NCBI GenBank assembly: GCA_013076295.1
Contig: RQOL01000828.1
Span: 682,001-746,000 of the forward strand
Direction of reading: 5' to 3'
Length of the DNA stretch: 64,000 nucleotides
Origin: Sanderia malayensis
Lineage: Eukaryota > Cnidaria > Scyphozoa > Semaeostomeae > Pelagiidae
The translations under genes were made by a program, and so were the position numbers. Below the pieces are notes generated by a model, which did not search any database, had not been told where the DNA came from, and saw only the letters and a program-made list of their open reading frames with translations. Below are positions 22,163 to 34,900 of the stretch, piece after piece (position 1 is the first letter of the stretch; each line of letters begins with the position of its first letter).

Positions 22163-22813
22163 TTAAAGTATGTATTTCTTCAAAAATTTCAAAGAGGTGG
22201 TTGTTGGTGGTTGGTTGCTATGAGGTGGTTGTGGGTCGTTGTGGGTCGTTGTGGGTCGTTTTGGGTGGTATTGGGTCGTTTTGGGTCGTTTTGGGTCGTT
22301 TTGGGTCGTTTTGGGTCGTTCCGCGTTTTAGTAAGTACGTAGAGATGATACATTCTGTACTACCATGTGTCTCAACAAGGGTTTAATCCCTACAAACGTG
22401 CAGCGCTAGACGCGTGGATAAGGGCCTCGTCTCCCTTTCCTAATCTCTATTCCCCCAATATCCAGGGTTTGGACATGTTTAGTGGAAAGAAAACCTGCCA
22501 GACTTGTTTAAGTGCTAAACTTTCAAGATTGCTGCTATTTTCAGATATATTTGTTCAGATTACATTTTTGATAATTGCATCAAAGTTATGACAAGCTTTT
22601 GCTACATAATAACAACACAGTGCAGTCATCATAATTGCAATTTGCAAGCTTGGTTTGTGGTGTCCCGAAGTCGTACGCGTACCTCAAGATTTTATCATTC
22701 ACCTCATCTCATTCATCTGTATGTAAAACTTGCAGTTCAGCTCAACTGACCCAAGCAGTCAGCCCGCATAAACACAGGTGCTGTTTTTGATTCTTTTGGC
22801 ATTTATTCTTTGT

Positions 22814-25800
22814 ATGATGTCCAGTGAAGACTTGCGACAAGTACAGGGACCACAACATTACAATACAGAAGAGTTTGTGTTTCGCTTTAAGCAATCAGGG
22901 AAGCATCATGTACTGAAGGTTCCTATTCCAATTCCCCTCACTACGACTGTGCGAGAGTTTGCATACAGAATTATTGGCTGCCATTCCATCTCTTGCTACG
23001 TGGAAAACGGTAATGCACTCTTGTTCAATAAACTTCACGTTCCCTAACAATACTTATTAAGAGGGCAATGTCAAGCCACTTCATATATCATTAATTTGTT
23101 TCCTGTAATTTTGATGCAACATTTGCATTTCATGTGTTTACAGAGCTAATTAACAAATTGAGGAATTTTGTTACTCTCAAGACAAAAGAGCTACGGAAAT
23201 GCTTTGGAAACAATGCAGTGAATGGTGTAAAAGAAAAACCAGAGCTAATTGATAACTTGTTGGATTCATGGACAAATGCCTACTTTAAAGAACACACTGA
23301 GTATCAGATTCAAAATGGAAGAGATGCTGAAAATATTGAGTTTGCAAATGTGTATCATGAATTAATTCATTCACCTGCATTGGAGACACTGCTTCAACTT
23401 GAACATAATTATTCTGTTGCTGTAGGAGAAATGCTTGAGCAACGAAACATCTCACTTGAAAAACTACACCAAAAGTAAGAGATTAATGTGTTGGTTGTTG
23501 ATTCGTTTGCAGGTATATTTGTGACAGACCATAAAAATAGGCAAAAGGGGTATGGGGCCAGAGAGAAAATTAATGTGTGTTTGTGCTCTGATTTGACTGC
23601 CTTAGTAAATAGTGAACAAGTGTTTTTACAGAATTTAACCACAAAGTTAGCAAGTATTTGGCCATAATTTTAAAATATAGGTATCACAAAATGGAAATAA
23701 ATGCAAAGCTGAGCTAAGGTAGAAAGAATATAATAATATTACATACCTCCTTTGTAGGCATGAGCATGACATGAGTTATCTGATTGAAAATATTGGAACT
23801 TCATACACGGATATGGATGTCAATGACCTGTCAACCAGACATTTGGAAGAATATCAGGTAATTTATTTTATGATATATTATTTTCTCTTACCATGCAATA
23901 CAGCTTCAATTTTCCAATGGCTGACGCCGAGTAAAAGTCATATGCAAATAGAGAATATTTTATTTGCTCAGATAAGGTTTGATATAATCAATGTGTTTCC
24001 CTAGGGTGAAATATTGTGATATTTTTAATGCACCAAGAAGAACATGTATGCGTAATGATATTTGTGACCCCTGATGCTCACTTGCATCTTATTCTAAGCT
24101 AATTTTTTATGCAAATGTCTGAAGATTGATTCATAACTTTTGATTTAAAGCTCTACTCCAAGTCTCAGGTTGTGCTTTTGTTTTATACAGATTCAGGAAA
24201 CATACTGGTCAAGCTCATTGTCGGACCTACAGGAAATGCAAAAGCGAGATTACAGGGAATGGGTAAGGAGTGTGCATGACAACACCATAGCAAATTCTGG
24301 TAAAATTGATTTAGGAGATTTCACAGCCTATGCAAAGCAAAATAGTTTTACAGAAACTTCGGATCCAGCAAAGCCACATTATGATTTTGTTCATCAAGAT
24401 GCAATTAAAATGGAAGAAAGTTTTACCATTCATTTAGGTAGTATACATGGCTTATTTCATTGCAATTTATATATTTGCTCTTTTGATAAGTTTTCAAAAA
24501 CCCTTTAATTAAGACTATTAAATGGAAAATATTTTATCATTTTAATGTGATCAATATGTCTAGGAAAACAAAATTAGCACAATTTGTTGAAGGAATAGAA
24601 TGGGTCTTTTTATTTTAAGCTGCAAAGATATATAGTAATTAAAGCTGTCTTTATTTTCCTTTTGATACTTTTTCTATTAAAACCACCTATTGCCTTTGGT
24701 ATTGTGCTTTTGAATTAATAATTTTTGTTATCAGGGCACCAGATGAAAACAATGCATAATATCAGGATATTATGTGGAGATATTTTAAGTTTATGTCGAC
24801 ATACTGCTGCATTTATTGGGTAATCCAGCTATCATATTTTTTGCTAGAGCTGATTTATTTTACCCTGAAGGAGACTTGATGCTAAAATACGCATTATTTG
24901 CACCTATATTCCTTGGCATATGTTTTATTTGGAGATCTTTTGATAAAGCAAGCTGCTTAACATTCCCTCAATTTTTGTATATTGTGTAGAGTTCATGCTA
25001 TATGACCTGTAAGGCTTTGCAACCAATTTTTTTCATCAATAGGCAAGTAGTTTTCTGTCAAACATTTAATTGCAAGTTCCTTAATTTGTTCATTTTTAGA
25101 GGCAATCTTGTTCCACAACCTCGGCGCTTGCAAACAGCCATGTCTCTCTACTCACAGTCTTTGTCAGCTTTAGTACTTTTGGTTGACAATCGTTTACAGT
25201 CCCAAATGGGAATTAAAAAGGGTAATAATTTTCATTCAAGTATTTGCATAGTATCTAGATACTCATGCTCTGCTTTTGGATGCCTTCTTTTGGTAATTCC
25301 CAATCTTTGTTGCTTGTAAAACTTCCTATTCTTACATTTTTATGGTCGACAGAGATAATCATACTATTCTATTTTAGTATTTTTTCTTTTTCCACTGCAC
25401 ATTCAGGTAGTTAAAACTAAATATCATTATGGTTTTAGTATAGCTACAAGCTATACTAAAATCTATACAAGTACCATAATATTTAGTACAAGCTAAGCTA
25501 TACTAAAATGATTTTAGTATAGCTACAAGCTATACTAAAATCATAAGTGATATTTGAATGTCCTCTTGCCTTTGTGTGTAACAGTATTTTCCCTTGTGAT
25601 TTTCGTTTATTTATTATTTTGCAAAGCTAAATCATTGAATTTTTTATGTTTTAGAGTTTCGAAATATTTGTATGCAATCAACAGATTTTCATTTTGCTGA
25701 TCTTGATAAACAGTTATCTGCTATTGAAGTGAAACTCGAACAAAGGCCAAGCAGGACAAGAACTATCAGAAGCTCCTCTGTGTTACACAAAATCGGCTCA

Positions 25801-28359
25801 GATCAACAGCATACCCCTGCAACAACTACCAGTCTTCTGCAAACTGGTAGATATTTCATATGACTGTGTTTCCTTCTCATCGCATTTATTTGATTCTATG
25901 TTTCTATTTCACCTTGACCATTTACCCATCAACTTGCAGTTGCTGAAGTCATGCGTCACTTTTATCTGTGTCGGCTCCCTTTTTCTTTAGTGTAAACAGT
26001 ACTTTAGAGAAATTATAACGTCTTCATCTATTTTGCATTTTCTGTCGTAGGAGACTTTTATCTGACAAAGCATTCGAATTTAGCTGAAGTCCACACCATC
26101 TTTCATTTGGTCACTGATGATTCGGTTCTTAAGAATAATATCACTTCAAGACACCCAATTATAATTGGTTTAAGGAACATTCTTCTATCTGCTGCAACAC
26201 ATAATATAACGACGCTGACCATTCCTTTGTTATTGGTGCATGAAATGACTGAGGTAACCACATATTACAATTCCGTCATTGAGCACCCATTTTTCAATAA
26301 GTGCCCCTCTCAAACCATGCAAATTTTATTTGTCTTTTGAGCGATGCTGTGATTTTGCTCATCTCCGTATTATCAATAAATGTTTACAAAATTGTAATAC
26401 TGTAAATCCTCGAATAAGCCCCCAGGGCCTTATTTCCAAAAACGAAATTTTAGCCTGATTATTGTTTAATATTAAGCAAAATAAAAGCTATACGATGCAG
26501 CCAATCAATTAAGTTATTGGTTTAAACTTACTGCCAATGCAATACATTCATTAAACAACTTCAATGTCTGGAAATTTGGGATCAATATCCTTGCAAATAA
26601 TTATCAGAGTGGGCGCTTATTCGAGGGGAGAGCTTATTCGGGGGTGGGGGCTTATTCGAGGATTTACGGTAAGCATTTCCCTTCAAGTGGCCAAGCGTCC
26701 CCTAATTTTTTCTAAAATTAATCAATTATTATCATGTGTTAACTAATCTTAACGAAAGCAGTCTCTCTCTGAGTGTACAAATATTTTATGGAGGCATACA
26801 ATTTATTGTGTGCCTCCATAAAATATTGCTGGTGGTCGAAAAGTTGACATTTTTTAAATAGGTTCCTTTGTGTAGAGTTATACAATTAAGTGAGCGAATG
26901 AAATAGTAACCTTTACAACGCTTAGGGTCAATTCTTCTACTGCCCATTACTTGTACTCATTTGCTTGCATACGAGTTTCAAAAAAACCACCCATCATTTC
27001 GTCTTTCACGCTACCCTTTAGGCTTTAATGATTGTATAGCACGACGAGTACGAGTATAATTAATATTTCTTTCGTCTGTAGAATTTTACCATTCAATGGT
27101 GTGTGAGGCGTGCTGAACTCATCTTGAAATGCGTGAAAGGTAGGCGGGACACCTTAAACGCACTTTTAATTAATTTTCAATTTTTGTTTTATTTGTGTAT
27201 TTAGCAAAGAGGAAAATGTGCTGAATATATCTCCGACCTTTAGAGGAACGTTTAACTGCTTTTTTGCAATATTGGAAGTATTGAGGGGGAAATCATGCAA
27301 CTATTTTCATAAACCCTAGGCTTTATGATGGAAGGGCTTTGTTGGGAAGGTGATGATTCCAGGACAATTCAATTTATTGTGCCAGAGGTAAGTTTGTTCA
27401 GCCTTTACTGCAACTATTTCACCGAGCATCTATACGAGGCTGTTGCAAGCTTTGTTGTTAAACTTATATTAGGGTTCCTTTTCTCCACCATTCACATCTT
27501 GGTGTCAGCTAGAGTTCCCCAGGCATCCCTAAAAAATTTCATGGAGGAACCTTTTTTTCGTAAACTTGATCGTTGGCCATGGCCCCGATGAAAAACCGTT
27601 TTCGTGTAAAGTGTTAACTGATGACGCTATAAGATTGATGACGTCATAGAGTTATCACAATTTATAGAAAAACGCAAACCCAATACATCGTTCCAAAGGT
27701 ATGATGAAACATTCTTTAATGGCACTGTTTTGACACCTTTGGAAAAAGTCAATAAAAATTGATGGCTGAACTTATTTTAAAATCCGTCAAAATGACGTCA
27801 TTCAAAGACACATTTTTGGTCAAATTTCAATTTTCAAATTTCGGTCACCTCGGATTTAGAATCAGCGCAGTCGATTTGCTATTGTTGTGAGATAAAATGT
27901 AAAGTTATGTTGAAATTTGGAATGTAGATGGAAATTCCCCCTAATCTAAACATGTACTCCATTTTTTGGCTCTATACCTCACGCGCCAATGGTACACAGC
28001 AACCCTGTGTTGTGCTACTTGTACGGTGGGTCACTTTCATTCTGCACCATCGACGCTGTTTCTGTCTTATTTATCCTCCGCAGAGGATTTACCATCACAT
28101 TTTTAAATGCCCAATTTGATAAAGAACTAACAACTGGTAGTCATTACTTGGAATTTGCAATGGAATTTTTCTTTGCCAACTCTTTTGTCATGATTATTGT
28201 ATTTTCTCGTGTTGGGGTTCGCTGACATGAATTAACTACCATTTTCTTTCTGGATTACAGGGAATCTCGGATGACATGTTCACAACTTTTACAAGTATGC
28301 TTCCAAATATATTTCGTGTCTCCACACCATTGGACTTGTCAAGCCTTGCACAAGATTAG
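22814..28359 (+). CDS. FERRY3: FERRY complex subunit 3 (C12orf4) homologue, 11 exons
   Basis: Eleven exons join in phase to a 566-residue protein: 22814-23009, 23144-23474, 23758-23857, 24191-24437, 24735-24819, 25100-25221, 25655-25846, 26051-26253, 27082-27139, 27320-27387, 28261-28359. All introns are GT-AG. Length and landmarks fit C12orf4/FERRY3 (human about 552 residues): an N-terminal domain with [19 protein letters not shown], the QKRDYREWV helix, [51 protein letters not shown], and a C-terminal [18 protein letters not shown] motif. The human protein is part of the FERRY complex, which links Rab5 early endosomes to mRNAs; that role here is inferred from homology. Two adjacent ATGs (22814 and 22817) compete as start; the frame is open a little further upstream without an ATG. 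Several introns carry repeats (26398-26671) and hairpins. Confidence 0.85.
25510..25542. repeat. Perfect 15-base hairpin in a FERRY3 intron
   Basis: GATTTTAGTATAGCT, a 3-base loop, then its exact complement; further partial copies of the same AGCTATACTAAAAT unit lie just upstream (25430-25505), forming a small cluster of palindromes. Confidence 0.8.
26398..26671. mobile_element. TACCGTA-type MITE in a FERRY3 intron
   Basis: A 274-base element starting TACTGTAAATCCTCGAATAA and ending in the complement with one change; GGGGCTTATTCGAGG units inside. It lies wholly in the intron between exons 8 and 9. Confidence 0.75.
26780..26827. repeat. Long hairpin in a FERRY3 intron
   Basis: A 17-base perfect stem AATATTTTATGGAGGCA and its complement, extendable by four more pairs past one mismatch, with a very short loop. 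Confidence 0.75.
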
Positions 28360-28958
28360 AAATACATTCACACAATTGATCTTGAGACATTTTTGATTGC
28401 AATATTCCAATGATCATTAAGAGTATTTGAGAATTGCATTTATATCTTTCATCTTCTTTTGTCACCTTGACCTTGAATGGACATTTTATGTACAATATGG
28501 CAGCTATCCGTCGTGGAACCTGCATATCCCGCAAAAACAATTCACCTCGATAGGCGCTTGAAACTATCTGCTCTTTCGTGTGAAGCGTTATCAGGTGTGG
28601 CACAAATTTCGAAGTATTTGCAATTTGTTTGTGTTTAATCATTCCATTTAACCTTTTCTCAAAAACGTACTTTATCAAAATATCTAAAAATGGGAATCGG
28701 TTGCAAAACCGTTGAAGCAAAAATTTAAGTGCTCGATTAGCTTTAATGTTAGACAAAGCTTATAACGTTTCACTTCAGAAAGCAAACTAGAAAAGAATGC
28801 ATTGTTGTTGACAGCTTCATTTTCATTTACTTTTGCATTTAATTTAAACAATCGACTCAGCTAAGCTCCATTCTCTTTGTGCCAGAGAGCACACAAGACA
28901 ATCAACTTAATGTAGGAAAATTAGAAAATATTATGAAATCTCAACATCAATCAAATAA

Positions 28959-31900
28959 TTATACAGTTTCACAGGTCATAATTGTGTCGTATTCACACCG
29001 ATTATTATCGGGGTCAAATACAAGTGACAATGGATGGCATGGACGATCATACACAGGGTGTCCAATGTCGCAAGTGATGAAATGATGGCAATTCCATGGA
29101 TTTCTATAGTTTCCCACAGGACGGCTGTTGCAGAAAGTTACTGAAAAGAATTTAATGATATCTTTATTTCTGATACTCCGATAGTGTCTACATTTTGCAT
29201 ATTATATACATATATTTTGCATATATAACATATATTTTGCAGTTTTACTAAATGAAAAGGCTTGGGTGAAAAAACCATTTTTGTGCGTATTTCGTATTGA
29301 TAGAATGGACCTAATTCTAAAGCCGGTTTCCACATAGTCGTCGAGGGTCGTTGAGGGTCGCTGAGGGTCGCTGAAAGGATTAAACGTCACACAGAGACAA
29401 TGTCCAAAGTTGATTTTAATTCTTTGAGCGACCCTCGACGACTATATGGAAACCAGGCTTAACAGTGTTATGTAACATTGGCCAATGAAATTGATTATTA
29501 TCTAATTTTTCTTAACAATGACACACGTACCTTTATCAGCAGCTGTGACACTCCTGCACTTCATTTTATCGGGCATGAAAACTTGCTTCTTTGGGCAAAA
29601 ATGCAAGATTTCAATTCCCCCTTTACATTCCAGATACTTAAACACGTCCGATAGAATATAGATACCATCCGGTTTACCAGTGCAGCGATTTGTCGGTGCT
29701 GTTGAAAAATATACACACAAAATAATTAATGACGCAATTTGTACACAGATATAAGGTCTCCTTGTCAAACCTTATGGTCTAAGAAAATAGATATAAATTG
29801 CCGCCCGCAAGCGTGTTAAATTAAGAATTCCTGAATTAAAGAATTAAAGAATGTAAAAAGGGATCAAAATGATGCTTTATTCATTTGCCAATTTAAACGT
29901 CCTAATATTCATTCATATCTAAATTAAGATGGTTTGGAATTCGTCAATGAAGATTTTGTGCTGAAACCCCTAATATTCCAATCGATTATTGTTACACCTA
30001 TTTCAGCGACATCAACTTGGTATTGGTGGTAAAATTGAATTATGTATTTAAATTCGCAGTGTATTATTTTTCGCGCACCCGTGGCTGCATGAAACCAATT
30101 GCTGCGCGAAAAAGATGACGCATGCGCATAAGGCAAAGACGTAAATCTCACATGAAAGTATATAATTCTTTGTGTCCTTTTGAGAAGAGTAAACTATTTT
30201 GTCACTTCAATATTCAATGTGGCTCAAAGCTTGATTGCTCAATTTTACTTTATCCTGTTCCATATAATAAGAGTTAACTTTCTTTTATAATGTTAAAAAT
30301 CCTGTGTGAGGCCTTTGATTCGAAAATCTTTTGTATTTCTAGATCACCATGGCGTTATGGGTGTCTTTCTAAATATTATGCTTGATACATTTTGCCTCCA
30401 TGGTCGCAATAAAACTTCGAAAGCGGTTCATCTATCTTGGTAAATGCACAATTACGGAATTTCCGTCAATAGCCTTTTTCTCTTATGCGCAGAGCCATTG
30501 CATAAGCATTTGATTTTGAAGCCAATACAAGCCGAGTGGTCGACGCCATTTTATGATCGTATACAAAATTGCCCAATCATTTCACTCACTACACAAAAAA
30601 ATTAATTTGACTTGGTGCTAAAGATTTGTGAAAAGCATACTGAGCATGGCGAGCAAAGAAAGCCGGCTAGCAAAAACCATCGAGTAAACGGCAGGCCTAT
30701 CCGTACAAATATTTCACCGGTACACCTATCCGTACAAAAACTTGAGCGACTAAAAGCTAAGCAGGGCCTAAGTTATGGTAAATACAGAAGATAATGAAGT
30801 AAAATGCAACTTATACTTACGTGGTCCCGAACTTATCTGTTTGCAAGGAAAGACCTTGCTGTATTCGCATCTGTCATTGTTCGGGTCATACACAAGTGTT
30901 ATTGGGTGACAAATCCTGTCATAGACAGGGTGTCCAGTATCACAAGTAATGAAATGATGACAATTCCAAGGATTGCGGTAGTTGCCAACAGGACGAGCAT
31001 CACAGAAGACATCTGAAAATGAAACGGCAGATTTCAGGCTTATAATACAGACGGATTTGTACCCTTCTGTGTTGTAATTGATTTTACTGATGATAATGCT
31101 TGTGAAGTTGAATATTTTCTGTAAAGTACAAGTAGGGAATCCGTGGAGCGCTAAATTAACGTGACTTAAGGTACATGCATGTTCTTAGTTCAGTAGCTTG
31201 GAAAATGATGACCATATCTTGATTGAGCTATTTCAACGATTGCGATTCCGACGAATCTGCTTTGGCATCCTTTTCCATTAATTTTATCTAGACCAGATTA
31301 TCATTAACACATTTAAACATTTGATGCACATTGCCAGATTTTTAAGAAACTCTAAAAATCCCTGAGACGACAAAAAGATTTATTATATGTGAATCATGTC
31401 CTACCCAAATGCGCTGTTGTAACTGTGCTGCATGCCTTTGTCTTGGCAACGAATATCTGATTTACCGGACAAGAATGTGTCATTTCAGTTCCAGATTTGC
31501 ATTCAATATACTGGAAGACATCTGGGATGGGATACAATCCATCCGGTTTGCCAGTGCAACGGTTCGACGAGAAAAATGTCAGGGATGCTAAAAAAAATAA
31601 AGGTGCCTTCATTAAATTTACGAATATAAAATCAATCAACGACACCAGTCACATACTCAAGGCAGTTATGATGTTGATAAGCTTCAACAGAATACTGTAC
31701 ATACTTCAAACAAAGAGCTATATTTATAACTTTAATAGGAAATATCTAGATCTACCATAACATACATACTTTGCACTTGGACGCAATGCATCAAATTAGA
31801 GTGCTCACATCTGTCATTGTCTGCATCGTATACGAGATCATGTGGATAACATTCTCTGTCGAACACTGGGTGCCCTTCGGCACAAGTGAGAAAGTTGTGA

Positions 31901-34900
31901 CAATTCCATGGGTTTCTATAGTTTCCAGTGGGTCGAGCATTGCAGAAAGAAGCTATGAATAAATTAGAAGGTAAACAATAGCCATACCACACCGAGATCT
32001 AAATACTATTTTAGATGCCAGAAATTCAAACAACAACGGCCTATGTTTGTGAAATTGGGAAAGTTTCAGTTTTTACCAGAAACCCCTTCATGAAATGCAA
32101 ACGACAAGAGTCTTTTAAGTACCCCTTGCGCAATTATTTCCCGTCAACATACTTTACGTTGATCTCAAGAGAGAAACGCGTGATACGGAAATGGTTTTAC
32201 AATTTCGATTATAAGGCAAGTTTCCAATGCGCTTACCTTTATCAGCATTTGTTACAACCCGACATTGCTTTTCACTTGCAATATAAACTTGATTTACGGG
32301 GCAAAACACGATGGTTTCTTTTCCACCAGTACATTTAAGGTATTTGAAAACATCTCTCAGTACATATTTTCCATCTTTTTTCCCCGTGCATCTGTTGGTG
32401 ATTGGACCGCTTCCTGTAAAGTTATTAAAGAGTTATTTCTGTGACCGTTTTTAGTTCTGAAATAAATTTCTTTAATATGCACATTGAGAGAACCGACCAC
32501 CAAATGACGATTCGATCATGCAAAACCTAATACCAAAGAGACAGCATATGTAATAAACTAAATCAAGTCATGTTGTATACCTGTGATATTTTTGCAAGGA
32601 AATATGGATTCGTATTCGCATCTATCAGTGTTAGGATCATAAATAAGAGAGTCAGGATGACAAGGTCTATCGTAAACAGGATGTCCAGCAACACATGAGA
32701 TGAAATGGTGGCAATTCCATGGATTTCTGTAATTACCATTTTCTCTACCATCGCAGAATGTGTCTATGTATGAAGATAAATTTAGAAAATTAGCTATTTT
32801 CAATCATGCGAACAATAATACACGTGTTTTATTCTTTAATAAACTTAGCCAAACTTTCACCGGTAAAAGTTTGTTAATTTTGGTGCATTTTGGCCCTGTT
32901 TCACCGCTCGATCTTTTACAAGTGAGTTTCTTATAAAGAGGTTTCTTTATAAAAGGCATCAATGCTGTTATTTCTTGGCGACTGAAAACCCTTTTCGTAA
33001 TTTTTACATAATTGTTTATCACAAAAATCAAAACTGGAATTTACCCTCATCGCCAATAGTGACTGGTGAACACTTCTTTGAAACTGCGACAAATATCTGA
33101 TTGTTTGGACATGATTTGACTGTCGCTACATGTGACTTGCACTCAAGATACTGGAATACATCGGCTATGACGTAATCACCGTCTGCTTTTCCAGTACAGT
33201 TGTTTGCTGATATCACAGCTTTAAGTTCAACATCATCAGAAATGGCTAGAATTAATATTAATGAATTATTATAATAACAGCATCGTCATATTATCTTCAT
33301 GATAGAATGAAAACCTAAAGAAAGAAAGCTTACCGTTTGCATTACCATGAACAACAGTACAAGGGTATTGGTACGAATAGACACATTGGTCATTCTCTGG
33401 GTTGAAGACCAATGAAGGTAACTGGCAGTCGAATAAGTAAGTCAGCTCAGAGTAGCATTTGAAAAACTTGTGGCAATCCCAAGGGTCTCGGTAATCGTTG
33501 TTTGGTAATCCGAGACAAAACGTTGCTAAAATTGCAGATGATAAACTTAGTGTTATACATATATAAATTGCACAGCTGTGTTTTGACAAATGATTCAGAA
33601 AATCTTACTTTTGTCCGCATCTGTTACAGTTCGACATTTTCCATCCCTGTGTATATATACTTCATTACTTGGACAGCTGATAACATGTGCTTGACCTCCC
33701 TGACATAATAGATACTTGAATGTGTCTCGGATTGGATATTTCCCGTCTGGTACTCCTGAACAACTGTATCCATAGCCTATAAATTCATAAAGGCGGGTTT
33801 ACACGATCGTTTTTTGCCAACATTTTTTTTGATATTGGACTGCGAAGCTGAAGAAGGATCGTGTAAATGGCCAAAATTGTTGGCTGGGCGTGCTGTTTTT
33901 AATCCGCTTATCTGTTGTTAATCACCCATCGTTGTAAATTTTATTTTGATTCAAGGTCAAAATAAAATCGCTCCATCATTTTTTTTCAAAGACGCCGACA
34001 ATGCCTGACGTCATGTTTGACTCGGAGGGTTTCGCGAATCACAAAGTTGGGGGTGAAATAAGAAACACTAGACCTTTAATTTGCTTTTTCATCAACAGAA
34101 CAAATAGGAATACTATATTTTTAGGTAAAATATAACAGTTTATACGCAAAAGGTTTTTAAACGAAAAAACAACAAGGAACATAAATGTCTGTCAAACACT
34201 TTCTGCAGAGGCCCTGCCCCTGGTATTGTTGCCTTTGGATCTGGGAGATAAAGGCTGAAGGCATGTATTCGATTTCTCTTGTCTCCATCATCGTTCGATA
34301 ACAACGTTGCAGACCATTTTTTGGGCCTGGACAGGTTCCATGGCAATGGAAGTGTTTATAGTATAAATTTCTCATAGATATGTTCTTCAGTTTGAATTGT
34401 GTTGCTATATGTATATATTCACTTGTTAATTTTTCGTTTAAAAACCTTTTGCATATAAACTGTTATATTTTACCTAAAAATATAGTATTCCTGTTTGTTC
34501 TGTTGATGAAAAAGCAAATTAAAGGTCTAGTGTTTCTTATTTCACCCCCAACTTTGTGATTCTCGAAACCCTCCGAGTCAAACATGACGTAAGGCATTGT
34601 CGGCGTCTTTGAAAAAAAATGATGGAGCGATTTTATTTTGACCTTGAATCAAAATAAAATTTACAACGATGGGTGATTAACAACAGATAAGCGGATTAAA
34701 AACAGCATGCCCAGCCAACAATTTTGGCCATTTACACGATCCTTCTTCAGCTTCGCAGTCCAATATCAAAAAAAATGTTGGCAAAAAACGATCGTGTAAA
34801 CCCGCCTTAAATAGTGCATCAAGTAGGTTTCAAAAATCTAGTACTGGTCCTAGTCTGAAATCTAGTACAGTTGAGCCTCAATTCACAGACACATTCACAC

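Larger units (their letters stand above)
20963..22339. mobile_element. Foldback transposon with minisatellite arms and 10-base target duplication
   Basis: A 1377-base element flanked by the perfect direct repeat TAGAGATGAT (20953-20962 and 22340-22349). Both ends start CGTACTTACTAAAACGCGG in inverted orientation. They lead into arrays of 8-10-base units: variants of AACGACCCAA on the left (about 20982-21122) and the complement, TTGGGTCGTT, on the right (about 22195-22320). The arms are therefore long, repetitive terminal inverted repeats. The core contains two TTCGCG-type sequences (a partial at 21151-21299 and a complete TTAA-flanked copy at 21623-22162). No open reading frame of note. A 9-11-base target duplication is typical of Mutator-like elements, and tandem-repeat arms are typical of Foldback elements; no transposase is present to decide. 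Confidence 0.85.

Noticed and set aside
28289..28756. A 155-codon open frame on the minus strand overlapping the last FERRY3 exon and its 3' flank
   Set aside because: It has no ATG for the first 38 codons, no recognised motif, and overlaps a well-supported coding exon on the other strand; I treat it as a chance frame, though an antisense transcript cannot be excluded.
30612..30794. A plus-strand 60-codon frame in an intron of the chitin-binding gene
   Set aside because: No motif or splice context, and wrong strand for the host gene.
34157..34375. Cysteine-rich frame in the loop of the inverted repeat as a TGF-beta-like or cystine-knot exon
   Set aside because: Only a CHGTCP stretch resembles the family; the spacing to later cysteines and the absence of splice sites do not fit. 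Kept as an unexplained loop frame.
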